NCBI RefSeq assembly: GCF_011764445.1
Contig: NZ_BLPG01000002.1
Span: 310,001-374,000, forward strand
Origin: Phytohabitans rumicis
Lineage (GTDB): Bacteria > Actinomycetota > Actinomycetes > Mycobacteriales > Micromonosporaceae
Length of the DNA: 64,000 bases
Direction of reading: 5' to 3'
The first letter of the stretch is position 1. The number at the start of each line of letters is the position of its first letter. The position numbers and the translations under genes are program-made. A model generated the notes under the pieces. The model was not told the DNA's origin, searched no databases, and saw only the letters and a list, made by a program, of their open reading frames with translations. Shown here piece by piece: positions 16,589 to 25,647 of this stretch.

Positions 16589-17484
16589 GCCTTTTCCCGG
16601 GTGAGTGTGCGGATCGCCGTGACGAAGACGATGACGATGAGGGTGAGGACCACGGCGAGCGCGCTGGCTCGGCCGATGTCGCTCTCGTTGAACGCCAGCC
16701 GGTACACCAGCAGGCCGGGCACGGTGGTCCGGTCGACGGGGCCGCCGTTCGTGGTCACGAAGACGAGGTCGAAGCTGGCCAGCGCGGCGATCGTGGTGAT
16801 GACGCTGGCGATGGTGATCTCGCCGCGCAGGGCGGGCAGCGTCACGGCGAAGAACCGCCGGACCGGGCCGCCGCCGTCGAGTGCCACCGCCTCGTACAGG
16901 GCGACGTCGATCTTCTGCGCCCCGGCCAGGAAGAGCACCATGCACAGGCCGCTCATCGCCCACGTACCGATCAGGCCGAGCGCGACCAGCGCGAGGTTGT
17001 AGTCGCCGAGCCAGGCCCGGGTGACGCCGCCCAGGCCGATCCAGCGCAGGCCCTGGTTGACCAGGCCGTCGTCGTTGTAGAGCCAGCGCCAGGTGATGCC
17101 GACCGCGACGAGCGGCAGCACCTGGGGCAGGAAGAAGATGACCCGGAACGCGGTCATGCCGCGCACGTTGCCCTGTAGCAGCGCGGTCATCAGCAGCCCG
17201 AGCGCACACGGGATGACCGCGAAGAACACGATGAGCACGATCGCGTGCCACAGCGCCGGCCCGAGCGTCGGGTCGGTGAACACGTCGGTGTAGTTCGAGA
17301 AACCGGCCGAGGTGGCCGGCAGGATCCCGTCCCAGTCCAGAAAGGACAGGTACACCGTGTGGATCGCCGGCCAGATCGCGAAGGCGACGTACACCAGTGC
17401 CGCGGGCGCGATGTAGAGGAGGGCGACGACCCGGCGCGCCCGGCGGCGCGGACGCCGCCGGGCGAGTGGTGCCGTGTCAGCCAT
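16585..17484 (-). CDS. Carbohydrate ABC transporter permease (MalF type)
   Basis: A 299-residue permease with an arginine-rich cytoplasmic N-terminus ('ARRRPRRRARRVVALLYIAP') and six predicted helices. The EAA motif appears as 'YEAVALDGGGPVRRFFAVTL'. The ATG at 17484 overlaps the end of the binding-protein gene by 8 bp, so binding protein and both permeases form one operon on the minus strand starting at the ROK gene. It forms the transmembrane pore with the MalG-type partner. Confidence 0.9.
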   Translation of the reverse strand: MADTAPLARRRPRRRARRVVALLYIAPAALVYVAFAIWPAIHTVYLSFLDWDGILPATSAGFSNYTDVFTDPTLGPALWHAIVLIVFFAVIPCALGLLMTALLQGNVRGMTAFRVIFFLPQVLPLVAVGITWRWLYNDDGLVNQGLRWIGLGGVTRAWLGDYNLALVALGLIGTWAMSGLCMVLFLAGAQKIDVALYEAVALDGGGPVRRFFAVTLPALRGEITIASVITTIAALASFDLVFVTTNGGPVDRTTVPGLLVYRLAFNESDIGRASALAVVLTLIVIVFVTAIRTLTREKA

Positions 17485-18781
17485 GGTATTCGGTCCACGA
17501 CTCCTGCAGCGAGGTGAGGAACGCGTCGGGGGTCGTCTTCTTGCTCAGCAGGCCCTGCACGCCGGAGGTCAGGCGGTCGATCATGTTCGGCGAGGCGAAG
17601 TCCGGGAACGGGACGATGCCGTTGTCGGCGACCACCTTCTTGAAGTCGGCGGCGATGTCGGCGCGTACGCCGGTCGCCTGGACCGCGGTCTCGTTGTTCA
17701 CCGGCATGAACCCGGTGTCGAACTGCACGGTCGCCGCCTTGGCGTCGCGCATGAAGTCCAGGAACGCGGCCGCCTCGTTCGGGTGCTTGGTCTTGGACGA
17801 GATGGAGTACGCCACGCTGGCGCCCGAGGCGACCACGGAGTCGCCCGCGGTGGCCTGCGGCAGCAGGAAGAAGCCGACGTTGTCGCCCATCGCCTTCTCG
17901 ATGGCCGACGCGGCCCAGTTGCCGGTGACGAGGTACGCGCTCTTGCCGTTGGTGAAGTTCGCCTGCGCGTCGCTGTCGGCCGTCGCGTTCGCCGACGCCG
18001 GGATGTAGCCGGCGTTGACCCAGTCGATGACCTTCTGGGCGGCCTGCTTCGCGGCGTCGGTCTGGATGGTCGAGCCGGGCTTGCCGTACACCCAGTTGCG
18101 GTACTGGCTCTCGTCGCCGAGCGCGTTGGTGAAGGCGTTCCACAGCTGGAACCCGCCGACCTGCAGGCCGCCGAGGCTCAGCGGCGCCTTGCCACCCTTC
18201 TTCACCGCGGCCACGTCCTGCTCGAAGTCGGCCAATGTGGACGGTGTGTCGGCGATTCCGGCCGCCGTGACCATCGACTTGTTGTAGTACACGCCGAGCA
18301 CGGACAGCGCGCCCGGCACCGCGTACAGGCCGCCCGTGCCGTACTCCTTGGCCGCCTGGTTGGAGCGCAGCACCTCCAAACTGGACGCCGGGAACGCCTC
18401 GCCCCAGCCGTACAGCTTCTCGTACGGCGTCAGGTCGTAGATGAGCCCGGCCGGCACCAGCGAGCGCATGGCGCCCGGGTTGTACTCGGCGATGTCCGGC
18501 GGCGTGTCGGCGGCCATGGACAGCTTGATGGACTTGACGTAGTCACTGAACGGCGTCTGCTGGCCCTTGATGGTGATGTTCGGGTGCAGCGCGTGGAAGG
18601 CGTCGATGAGCGCCTGGGTCGGCGGGTCGTCGGTGTACGCCAGGGTCAGCGTGATGTTCTCGGTGGTGAGGTCCTTGGACACGTCGCTCGGCTTGGCCGG
18701 CTCGGTGCCCCCGGACTCCGCGCACGCACTGAGCGCCACCACCATCGCCGCCGCGACGGCGGCCAATGATCTCGTACGCAT
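17477..18781 (-). CDS. Extracellular sugar-binding lipoprotein of the ABC importer
   Basis: A 434-residue family 1 solute-binding protein. The lipoprotein signal 'AAAMVVALSAC' puts the acylated cysteine at residue 20, anchoring it to the outer face of the membrane. The mature part shows the type 1 binding-protein pattern ('NITLTLAYTDDPPTQALIDA', 'VYYNKSMVTAAGIADTPSTL', 'AAAFLDFMRDAKAATVQFD'). It follows the ROK gene by 10 bp and overlaps the MalF-type permease. The sugar is unknown, but neighbouring GH89, MurQ and kinase genes point to alpha-GlcNAc- or MurNAc-containing glycans. Confidence 0.9.
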   Translation of the reverse strand: MRTRSLAAVAAAMVVALSACAESGGTEPAKPSDVSKDLTTENITLTLAYTDDPPTQALIDAFHALHPNITIKGQQTPFSDYVKSIKLSMAADTPPDIAEYNPGAMRSLVPAGLIYDLTPYEKLYGWGEAFPASSLEVLRSNQAAKEYGTGGLYAVPGALSVLGVYYNKSMVTAAGIADTPSTLADFEQDVAAVKKGGKAPLSLGGLQVGGFQLWNAFTNALGDESQYRNWVYGKPGSTIQTDAAKQAAQKVIDWVNAGYIPASANATADSDAQANFTNGKSAYLVTGNWAASAIEKAMGDNVGFFLLPQATAGDSVVASGASVAYSISSKTKHPNEAAAFLDFMRDAKAATVQFDTGFMPVNNETAVQATGVRADIAADFKKVVADNGIVPFPDFASPNMIDRLTSGVQGLLSKKTTPDAFLTSLQESWTEYHG

Positions 18782-18791
18782 ATATGTTCTC

Positions 18792-19952
18792 CTATACCGG
18801 TAGGGAGTACAGACGTTCGCGCTCCACCCAGGACAGACAGTGGCGGACAGCGCCGTGGATGATGGCGTCCGCGCCGAGCGCGGACAGCTCCAGCCGGGGC
18901 TGGTTGAGCGGCTCCGCGCGCAGCGCCTCGGCGAGCGCCTCGATCAGCGCCGGACCGAGCACGGCGATGTCGCCGCCGATGACGACCACCTCGGGGTCGA
19001 GAAGCGACCGGACGGCCGCGATCCCCTTGGCGAAGCGGGCCGCGACGGTCCGGATCGGGATGAGCGCCCACTCCTCGCCGCGGTGCGCCGCGGCGGCCAA
19101 CTCGGACAGTGTCGGCCCGCCTGCGACGCGCAGCAGCTCGCGGGTGCCGACCCATGCCTCGAACGGGCCGAGGTCGGGGTCGCCGGATCGCTCGCCGGAC
19201 GCCACCAGGTCGAGGTAGCCGAGGTCGCCGGCGTCGTTGGACGCGCCGCGGTACAGCTCGCCGCGCAGCACGATGCCGGCACCGATCCGCTCACCCCAGT
19301 CGATGAAGACCAGCGAGTCCTCGGCGTGCGGCATGCCGCGCCAGCGCTCCCCCTCGGTGGCGAGCTTGACGTCGTTGTCCACGTACACCGGGGCGTCGAC
19401 GGCGCCGCGGATGCCGGCGAGGATGGCGCCGCCGACGATCTCGGGCATGCTCGGGCTGAGCGTGACGTGGCCGGAGCCCGGATCGGTGATGCCGGGGGCG
19501 GCCGCGGACACGTGCCACACGCAGTCCGGGGCGACCCCGGCGAGGTCGAGCGCCTGGCGGATCGCGGCGGTCAGCGAGGCGGCCAGCTCGGTCGCGCCGG
19601 CGCGGCTCAGCGGGAGGGTGGACTCCGCAACGGGGTCGCCGGCCAGGTCGGCGACCAGCAGCCGGACCTGTCCGGGCTGCACGTCGACGCCCAGGACGTG
19701 GCCGGCCTCCGCGCGGAAGCGGACCATCTGCGGGGGCCGGCCGGCCGCGGTGGCGTTGCGGTCCGGCGCGGAGATCTCCACGAAGCCCATCGAGTCCAGT
19801 ACGGCCAGCGAGCGGGTCACCGCCTGCCGGGACAGCCCGGTCTCCTTGGCCAGGGCGGAGACGCTGGCCCGCCGGGCGGCGCGCAGGTGGGTGAGGATGG
19901 CCGAGGCGTTGACCTCGAGCATGAACTTCGTACCCACCGCGACGGACCTCAT
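18792..19952 (-). CDS. ROK-family transcriptional regulator
   Basis: A 386-residue repressor-type ROK protein. The winged helix is at about residues 12-65 ('LRAARRASVSALAKETGLSR' followed by 'QAVTRSLAVLDSMGFVEI'). The sugar-kinase-like domain follows from 'GHVLGVDVQPGQVRLLVADL', with the sugar-site segment 'RGELYRGASNDAGDLGYL' and 'DPEVVVIGGDIAVLGPAL'. The zinc-binding CxCGxxGC stretch usual in ROK proteins is missing; the corresponding stretch reads 'LDLVASGERSGDPDLGPFEA'. It is the first gene of the ABC importer operon and diverges from GH89-murQ-kinase, so it most likely represses both sides until an amino sugar binds. A palindrome lies in the shared 53-bp gap. Confidence 0.88.
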   Translation of the reverse strand: MRSVAVGTKFMLEVNASAILTHLRAARRASVSALAKETGLSRQAVTRSLAVLDSMGFVEISAPDRNATAAGRPPQMVRFRAEAGHVLGVDVQPGQVRLLVADLAGDPVAESTLPLSRAGATELAASLTAAIRQALDLAGVAPDCVWHVSAAAPGITDPGSGHVTLSPSMPEIVGGAILAGIRGAVDAPVYVDNDVKLATEGERWRGMPHAEDSLVFIDWGERIGAGIVLRGELYRGASNDAGDLGYLDLVASGERSGDPDLGPFEAWVGTRELLRVAGGPTLSELAAAAHRGEEWALIPIRTVAARFAKGIAAVRSLLDPEVVVIGGDIAVLGPALIEALAEALRAEPLNQPRLELSALGADAIIHGAVRHCLSWVERERLYSLPV

Positions 19953-19970
19953 GGGCTGGACGCTAACATA

Positions 19971-19993
19971 ATTACGTACCGTACGGAAGTAAT
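19971..19993. promoter_or_regulatory. Candidate ROK operator between importer and GH89 operons
   Basis: ATTAC and GTAAT flank a central perfect palindrome CCGTACGG (19979-19986), giving a near-symmetric 23-bp AT-edged site that fills the middle of the short divergent gap. Its AT content stands out against the surrounding GC-rich DNA. It would cover both promoters, as expected for autorepression plus control of the glycosidase operon. Confidence 0.55.
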
Positions 19994-20005
19994 AGAGTGG
20001 GTGCC

Positions 20006-22156
20006 ATGACAGCGTGGGCGTCGACCGTGCAGGGCCTATGGAACCGGATCACCGGCGGCGGGCCACCGCCGCGTTTCAGCGCGCTGCCGGGCCGGCGCCG
20101 CTACGAGGCGTACGCCGCGGCGGGCACCCTCCACGTCGCCGCCACCGACGCGGTCTCGGCGTGCGTCGGCATCCACCGGTACCTGCGGGACGCCTGCGGT
20201 GTCCGGGTCACCTGGGGCGCCGACCTGCCGCTGGCACTCGGCGCGCTGCCCGACTCGACGCCGTTGCGCGGTACGGCCCGGGTGGACGAGTTCTACCACC
20301 TCAACTTCTGCACGTACGGCTACTCCACCGCGTTCTGGGGCTGGGACGAGTGGGAGCGGGAGCTGGACTGGATGGCCCTGCACGGGGTCACCATGCCGCT
20401 GCACCTGGTCGGGCACGAGGCCGCGCTCGCGCTGGCGTACTCCCGGCTCGGCATGACCGACGAGGAGATCCGCGCGTTCCTCGGCGGCCCCGCGTACCTG
20501 CCGTGGCTGTACATGGGCTGCCTGGACAGCTTCGCCGGGCCGCTGCCCGCGGGCTGGATCCGCCAGCAGTTGGCGCTGGGCCGCCGGATCCTGGAACGGG
20601 AGCGCGCGTTCGGCATGCGGGTGGTGCTGCCCGCGTTCACCGGTCACCTGCCGCGGGCTTTGGCCCCGGCCGGGGCGCGCACCCGGTACTGGCAGGGCCT
20701 GCCGACCACCGTCGTCGCCCCGGACGACCCGCTCTTCCGGCGGCTCACCGCCGAGATCGTCGCCGCGCAGCGGGAACTGTTCGGCACCGACCACCTGTAC
20801 GCCGCCGACCCGTTCATCGAGATGGTGCCCGCCGAGGTGGACGACGGCGCCGCTTACCCCGCCGCGGTCGCCGCCGCCATCGTGGACGGGCTGCGCGCCG
20901 CCGACGCCGAGGCCACCTGGGTCCTGCAGTCGTGGCCATTCTCGTACCAGATCGACTACTGGATCCGGGATCGGGTATCACGGTTCCTGGATGGCATCCC
21001 GCCCGGCGGCGTGCTGATCCTCGACCTGTACGGCGAGGCCGATCCCCAGTGGCCCCGCCTGGACGGGTACGCCGGCCGCCCGTGGATCTGGAACGGACTG
21101 CTCAACTTCGGCGGCCGTACCGAGCCCGTCGCCGACCTGGGCGCCACCGGCCGGAACCTCGAAGCCGCCCTCGCCGCCGATCATCCGCCGGTCGGGCTCG
21201 GCCTCACCATGGAGGCGATCCACAACAACCCGGCGTTCTACGAGCTGATCACCGACCGGGCCTGGAGCCGCGAGCCCGCGGACCTCGGCTCCTGGATCCA
21301 GGATTTCGGACGCCAGAGATACGGGAGCGTGGACCCAGCCGTCGATCGTGCCTGGGCGGGCCTGCGCCGCTCCGTCCTGGACGCGGACGCGCGGGCCATC
21401 TTCCCCGAGCGGTTCATCTCGATGACGGTCGCCCGCCCCGACTACGTCCGGCTGCTCGACCCCGCCTCGACCGTGCACGACGACGTGCGCGCGGCCCTGT
21501 TCTACCGGCCGGACGACCTGCTGGCGGCGATCGAGGCGCTGCTCGCGGTGCCCGCGTCCGGCCCGGCCCGGGACGACCTCGCGCTGGCCGGTGCCGCGCT
21601 CCTGCTGCGGATCATCGACCACCGGTTCAGTGCACTCCTGACACAGTCTCAGCGATCCGGGACATTGGATCCGACATCCGCCGTGGGCTTCCTGGCCGCG
21701 TTCGACGATCTGGACGCGCTGGTCGCCACCCGGCCGGACCTGCGGCTGGACGCCTGGGTCGCGGCGGCCCGCCGGCGCGCGGACGACGCCGAAGGCCGCC
21801 GGGTCCTGGAGGACAACGCCCGCCGCATCCTGACCGTCTGGAACACCACCGCCCACGCGGAGCTGGACGACTATGCCGCGCGGGTCTGGAGCGGGCTGGT
21901 CGGCGGGTACTACAAGCGCCGCTGGGAGCTGTGGCTGCGCCTCCTGCCCGGCGCGCTCGACCCGGCTGGGCGCGCCGCCGCCCAGCACGCGCTCGACGCC
22001 GAGCTGCGCCGCCTCGCCGACGCGTTCATCGCCATCGGCCCCACCACCACGACCGACGCCGCCACCGTCACCGCCGCGGCCGCCCGCGTGCTGGACCGGT
22101 ACGGCGACGAGTTCCGCTCGCTGAAGAAAGGAACCGCTGCCCGTGGCGTCCACTGA
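20006..22156 (+). CDS. Alpha-N-acetylglucosaminidase, GH89 (NAGLU-like)
   Basis: A 716-residue glycoside hydrolase that removes terminal alpha-linked GlcNAc. In order: the N-terminal NAGLU domain ('FSALPGRRRYEAYAAAGTLH', 'VGIHRYLRDACGVRVTWG'), the TIM-barrel domain from 'YHLNFCTYGYSTAFWGWDEW' and 'WERELDWMALHGVTMPLHLV', and the helical C-terminal domain ('LTVWNTTAHAELDDYAARVW', 'SGLVGGYYKRRWELWL'). Candidate catalytic glutamates by alignment from memory with human NAGLU are E272 in 'AADPFIEMVPAE' and E403 in 'GLGLTMEAIHNNPAFYEL'. No signal peptide is visible, so it likely acts inside on imported oligosaccharides, consistent with the adjacent ABC importer. The ATG at 20006 is preferred over a GTG 9 bases upstream. 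The 3-prime end overlaps murQ. Confidence 0.93.
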   Translation: MTAWASTVQGLWNRITGGGPPPRFSALPGRRRYEAYAAAGTLHVAATDAVSACVGIHRYLRDACGVRVTWGADLPLALGALPDSTPLRGTARVDEFYHLNFCTYGYSTAFWGWDEWERELDWMALHGVTMPLHLVGHEAALALAYSRLGMTDEEIRAFLGGPAYLPWLYMGCLDSFAGPLPAGWIRQQLALGRRILERERAFGMRVVLPAFTGHLPRALAPAGARTRYWQGLPTTVVAPDDPLFRRLTAEIVAAQRELFGTDHLYAADPFIEMVPAEVDDGAAYPAAVAAAIVDGLRAADAEATWVLQSWPFSYQIDYWIRDRVSRFLDGIPPGGVLILDLYGEADPQWPRLDGYAGRPWIWNGLLNFGGRTEPVADLGATGRNLEAALAADHPPVGLGLTMEAIHNNPAFYELITDRAWSREPADLGSWIQDFGRQRYGSVDPAVDRAWAGLRRSVLDADARAIFPERFISMTVARPDYVRLLDPASTVHDDVRAALFYRPDDLLAAIEALLAVPASGPARDDLALAGAALLLRIIDHRFSALLTQSQRSGTLDPTSAVGFLAAFDDLDALVATRPDLRLDAWVAAARRRADDAEGRRVLEDNARRILTVWNTTAHAELDDYAARVWSGLVGGYYKRRWELWLRLLPGALDPAGRAAAQHALDAELRRLADAFIAIGPTTTTDAATVTAAAARVLDRYGDEFRSLKKGTAARGVH

Positions 22157-23036
22157 GGACAGAAACCCGCGCACCGCCGACATCGACCGGTGGCCCAGCG
22201 ACCGTGTCGTCGAGGCGCTGCTCGACGAGGACACGGCCGCGATCGAGGCCGCCCGCACCGCCACCCCCGCCCTCGCCGACGCCGTCGACCGCGCCCTGGT
22301 ACGCGTCGCGCGCGGCGGCACCGTGCACTACTTCGGCGCGGGCGCGTCCGGCCGGCTGGCGGTGCTCGACGCGACCGAGGCGACGCCCACCTTCGGCACC
22401 GCCCCGGGCTTGTTCACCGCGCACTTCCCCGGCGGCGGCCCGGCCGTCCTGGACTCCACCGTGGACCTGGAGGACGCGGAGCAGGCCGGGCACGCGGACG
22501 CCGCCACGCTGACCGGCCTGGACGTGGCGGTCGGGCTCACCGCGTCCGGGACGACCCGGTACGTCGCCGGCGCGCTGGCCCGGGCCCGCCGGGCCGGCGC
22601 CCTCACCGTGCTGGTCACCTGCAACGCCGGCTCGCCGCTGGCCGCGTTCGCCGACGTCAACGTGGTCGCCCCGACCGGGCCGGAGGCGGTCACCGGCTCC
22701 ACCCGGCTCAAGGCCGGCACGGCCACCAAGGTGCTGCTGAACGCGTTCTCCACCGCGCTGATGGTGCGCTCCGGACGGACGTACTCCAACCTGATGGTCA
22801 ACCTCGTCGCGACCAACGACAAGCTGCACGCCCGCGCCGTACGCGTCATCGAGATGGCCACCGGGCTCGGCGCCGCGCAAAGCGCCCAGGCGCTCGCGGA
22901 CTGCGGCGGCGACGTCCCGCTGGCGCTGCTGCGCGCGCTGTCCGGGCGTACCGTCGACGAATGCCGCCGCGCCCTCGACGGCGGCCGTGGCGTCCGCGCG
23001 GCCCTGGAGCTGATGGCTGTCCACAATGCACAGTGA
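22143..23036 (+). CDS. murQ: N-acetylmuramic acid 6-phosphate etherase (MurQ)
   Basis: A 297-residue SIS-domain enzyme that cleaves the lactyl ether of MurNAc-6-phosphate to give GlcNAc-6-phosphate and lactate. Family motifs: 'VHYFGAGASGRLAVLDATEA' (sugar-phosphate binding), 'DVAVGLTASGTTRYVAGALA', 'VTGSTRLKAGTATKVLLNAF' and 'YSNLMVNLVATNDKLHARAV'. Length is that of standard MurQ. It starts at GTG 22143, 14 bp inside the GH89 gene, and overlaps the kinase gene by 11 bp, so the three genes form one tightly coupled operon. Together they suggest salvage of peptidoglycan-like or muramic-acid-containing fragments after alpha-GlcNAc removal. Confidence 0.93.
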   Translation: MASTEDRNPRTADIDRWPSDRVVEALLDEDTAAIEAARTATPALADAVDRALVRVARGGTVHYFGAGASGRLAVLDATEATPTFGTAPGLFTAHFPGGGPAVLDSTVDLEDAEQAGHADAATLTGLDVAVGLTASGTTRYVAGALARARRAGALTVLVTCNAGSPLAAFADVNVVAPTGPEAVTGSTRLKAGTATKVLLNAFSTALMVRSGRTYSNLMVNLVATNDKLHARAVRVIEMATGLGAAQSAQALADCGGDVPLALLRALSGRTVDECRRALDGGRGVRAALELMAVHNAQ

Positions 23037-23991
23037 GACCCACGTCGGGATCGACGTCGGCGGCACCGGCATCCGGGTGCGCGCCCTGATCGGCGGGCGG
23101 CCGCGGGCGGCACACGACCGCGGCCCGGTGCCGCGCACCGCGGGGCACATCGACGCGCCCACGCTCGCCGCGCGCATCGGCGGCCTGGTCGCCCGGGTCC
23201 ACCACGACGGTACGGCGCGACGCGTCGCCGTCGGGCTGACCGGGATGCCGGGGCTGCTGGAGAGCCCCGCGGACCTGGCCGGCCACCTGCACCTGCACAT
23301 CGCCGCGCGGACCGTCGTCATCGCCAGCGACGCGCTCACCACCCACCTCGGCGCCCTCGGCGGCCGGCCCGGCGCGGTGGTCGCCGCCGGCACCGGCGTC
23401 ATCGTGCTCGGCACCGACCACGCCACGGTCTGGAACCGCGTCGACGGCTGGGGCCACCTGCTGGGCGACGAGGGCAGCGGCGCCTGGATCGGGGCGCAGG
23501 GCCTGCGGGCGGCGCTGCGTCACCACGACGGCCGGGACGGCGGATCGGCCGCGTTGCACGGCCGCCTGCGCGACCGGTTCGGCGACGCGGACGCGGCCCT
23601 GGGCGCGGTGTACGGCGCCGAGTCGCCCGCGCACGAGCTGGGCACGTTCGCACCGGACGTGGCCGGCGCGGCCCACGAGGGCGACCCGGTCGCGCGGGAC
23701 ATCTGGCACCGGGCCGCCGCCCACCTCGCCGAGGCCGCCCGCGCCGCCGCACGCGGGCTGCCGGCCGACTTCTCCTGGGGCGGCCGGCTCTTCGACGCCG
23801 GGCCGCTGCTGCTCGAACCGTTCCGCGCCGAGCTGGCCCGGCGCGTACCCGATGCGCGGCTGACCGCGCCGCGAGGCCAGGCGGCCGATGGCGCTTTGCT
23901 GCTCGCGCGGCGGGGCCTCCCGCCCGAGGGCCACGCGCCGTACGCTTTTCAGTATCCCGCAAGCGATTTCGGTATTCCGCAAACACCGTAG
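23026..23991 (+). CDS. BadF/BcrA-type amino-sugar kinase (GlcNAc/MurNAc kinase-like)
   Basis: A 321-residue ASKHA-fold kinase. The phosphate-1 loop is 'VGIDVGGTGIRVRALIGG', the adenosine region 'VVAAGTGVIVLGTD', and 'GWGHLLGDEGSGAWIGAQGL' is the characteristic stretch of the N-acetylglucosamine kinase/BcrAD family. Its position directly after murQ argues that it makes the 6-phosphate that MurQ or the next enzymes use (MurNAc or GlcNAc). The C-terminus lacks further domains. ATG 23026 overlaps murQ. Downstream (23992-24258) there is no gene. Confidence 0.85.
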   Translation: MHSETHVGIDVGGTGIRVRALIGGRPRAAHDRGPVPRTAGHIDAPTLAARIGGLVARVHHDGTARRVAVGLTGMPGLLESPADLAGHLHLHIAARTVVIASDALTTHLGALGGRPGAVVAAGTGVIVLGTDHATVWNRVDGWGHLLGDEGSGAWIGAQGLRAALRHHDGRDGGSAALHGRLRDRFGDADAALGAVYGAESPAHELGTFAPDVAGAAHEGDPVARDIWHRAAAHLAEAARAAARGLPADFSWGGRLFDAGPLLLEPFRAELARRVPDARLTAPRGQAADGALLLARRGLPPEGHAPYAFQYPASDFGIPQTP

Positions 23992-24226
23992 GCCCCCGGC
24001 CTGGGCGTGTTCTCGGCCCGAACCGGCGCATGCCGCGACTTCCATCAAATCGCTTTTGTCAGGGGTGCCGCTGCGAAGCGGGAACCGCCGGCGCCGCAGA
24101 GCCGTCAAACCGGGTGGCCAGGAATCTCTGTCCATGATCGACAGTCCCTGATGAACATGGCTCTGCCCGAAAGCTGACATACACCGATCCTGTTGTCGCA
24201 CCGAACCCCTTGGTAACACTCGGCGC

Positions 24227-24241
24227 TTGTAGTCACTACAA
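24227..24241. promoter_or_regulatory. Perfect dyad upstream of the metalloprotease gene
   Basis: TTGTAGT-C-ACTACAA, a perfect 7+7 palindrome, sits just before the GAAGAAGGGG ribosome site of the protease gene, in an AT-richer patch of an otherwise GC-rich spacer. The position fits a repressor site overlapping the transcript start. No regulator gene lies next to it. Confidence 0.5.
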
Positions 24242-24258
24242 CCGCAGGAAGAAGGGGA

Positions 24259-25077
24259 ATGATGCGACACCGCATCGTCACGTACGGGGGCCTTCTGATG
24301 GCTTCGGCACTACTCGCTACGGTGGCCGGCGCACCCGCCGCGTCCGCGAACCCGACGACGCCCATGCCCGCGACCGAGAAGCTCGTGGTGGTGTCCGGCG
24401 ACGAGGTGATGATCCGCACGCCGCGCCCTGGCGGCGGGCTGATCATCAATCTCTACCGGGCGCCGGAGCAGTCCAGCGGCCTCCAGATGCTGGCCCGGCT
24501 CAAGGCCAAGGGCCTCGTGCCGGCCGGCGTAACGACCCAGGTCGAAGCCGACCCCATGGAGTGCACCACCATCTACGCCCAGGCGAAGTACCTCTGCCTC
24601 AAGACCGTGCCGCACTACTGGTTCAACTGGCGCTGGAACGGCTTCTCCGATCCGCAGATCTACTTCCGTGACCACACGCCGGCGGCGTGGCCGGTGCGGG
24701 CCTCGGTGACCGAGTGGAACAGGGCGGTCGGCGTCGACTCGTACTGGACCACCGGCGCCTGCCCGACCGGTGGCCGCCACTGCGTCCACGTGTGGAACGC
24801 CGACTACGGCGACGACTGGGTCGGCCACACCTACATGGAGGTCGACAGCATCGGCTTCTTCATCGACGGCCTGGTGTGGGTCGAGCTCAACGACCGCTTC
24901 TCGTCCGCCGAGGACAACCGCAGCACCGCCTGCCACGAGTTGGGTCACGCGCTCGGGCTGGCGCACAACGGATCCGTGTCGAGCTGCATGTACTGGCAGG
25001 CCATCGCCGGGCCTGACCCACGGCTCCCGCTCCAGACCGACTACCAGGTGCTCACCAACATCCTCTACCGCGACTAG
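24259..25077 (+). CDS. Secreted zinc metalloprotease (matrixin-like)
   Basis: A 272-residue secreted protease. The signal peptide spans about residues 1-31 ('GGLLMASALLATVAGAPAAS' then 'ANPTT'). The zinc site 'HELGHALGLAH' (about residues 226-236) is the extended HExxHxxGxxH motif of metzincins; the downstream Met-turn is probably 'SCMYW'. Upstream, 'FRDHTPAAWPVRASVTEWNR' resembles the first helix of matrixin-like domains. Cysteines at several positions suggest disulfides after export. ATG 24259 follows a good GAAGAAGGGG site; a second ATG is next to it. It is followed after 23 bp by a lipoprotein gene. Confidence 0.85.
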   Translation: MMRHRIVTYGGLLMASALLATVAGAPAASANPTTPMPATEKLVVVSGDEVMIRTPRPGGGLIINLYRAPEQSSGLQMLARLKAKGLVPAGVTTQVEADPMECTTIYAQAKYLCLKTVPHYWFNWRWNGFSDPQIYFRDHTPAAWPVRASVTEWNRAVGVDSYWTTGACPTGGRHCVHVWNADYGDDWVGHTYMEVDSIGFFIDGLVWVELNDRFSSAEDNRSTACHELGHALGLAHNGSVSSCMYWQAIAGPDPRLPLQTDYQVLTNILYRD

Positions 25078-25100
25078 CGCACGACCCCGCAGGAGGCGGC

Positions 25101-25571
25101 ATGCGTACCACCACCGTGATCGTCACGGTCCTGACCGGAGCGGTCGGCCTGCTGGCCGGCTGCGCGGGTGAGGGACCGGTACGCCAGCCGCCTCCTGCGG
25201 CCGAAGGCACCGCGAGCACCACGGCCGCCGTCCCGCCGGCCTCGGTCGCTCCGGTCGACCCGCAACGCCCCCGCGGCGGGCCCGCGGACGCGACCGTCGG
25301 CACGCGCTACCCGTTCGACCTGTACGTACACTGCGGCGGCGAGTTCACCCGGTTCGCCGGCAAGGTGTGGCAGACCGACACACCACCCGGCAACCTCGCG
25401 CCGCGGCCGGACGCCGAAGGCCGGACCCGGGTCACCGGCTACCTTCCCGGGACGATGGAGCTGGTCCGTACCGACCAGGCCCGGTTCGTCATCGACCTGC
25501 ACTACGTCGCCGCCGCATCCCCGGTCGTCGCGTTCCACCCGGCCACCACCGCACCGCCGCTCTGCAAGTGA
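25101..25571 (+). CDS. Small secreted lipoprotein
   Basis: A 156-residue lipoprotein. The signal 'TVLTGAVGLLAGC' puts the acylated cysteine at residue 21. A low-complexity Ala/Pro/Thr linker (about 25-60) follows, then a beta-rich domain 'VGTRYPFDLYVHCGGEFTRF' and 'ATGYLPGTMELVRTD'-like strands, ending 'TTAPPLCK'. Two cysteines (in YVHCGG and PPLCK) may form a disulfide. I know no function. It follows the metalloprotease by 23 bp and could be part of the same transcript. Confidence 0.7.
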   Translation: MRTTTVIVTVLTGAVGLLAGCAGEGPVRQPPPAAEGTASTTAAVPPASVAPVDPQRPRGGPADATVGTRYPFDLYVHCGGEFTRFAGKVWQTDTPPGNLAPRPDAEGRTRVTGYLPGTMELVRTDQARFVIDLHYVAAASPVVAFHPATTAPPLCK

Positions 25572-25647
25572 GCGGGGGCTATCCCTACCGTCAGGACGCC
25601 GGGCAGCGGGAGTGATTCCGGCACGCCGGGACGGTTCGCTGTAGAGC

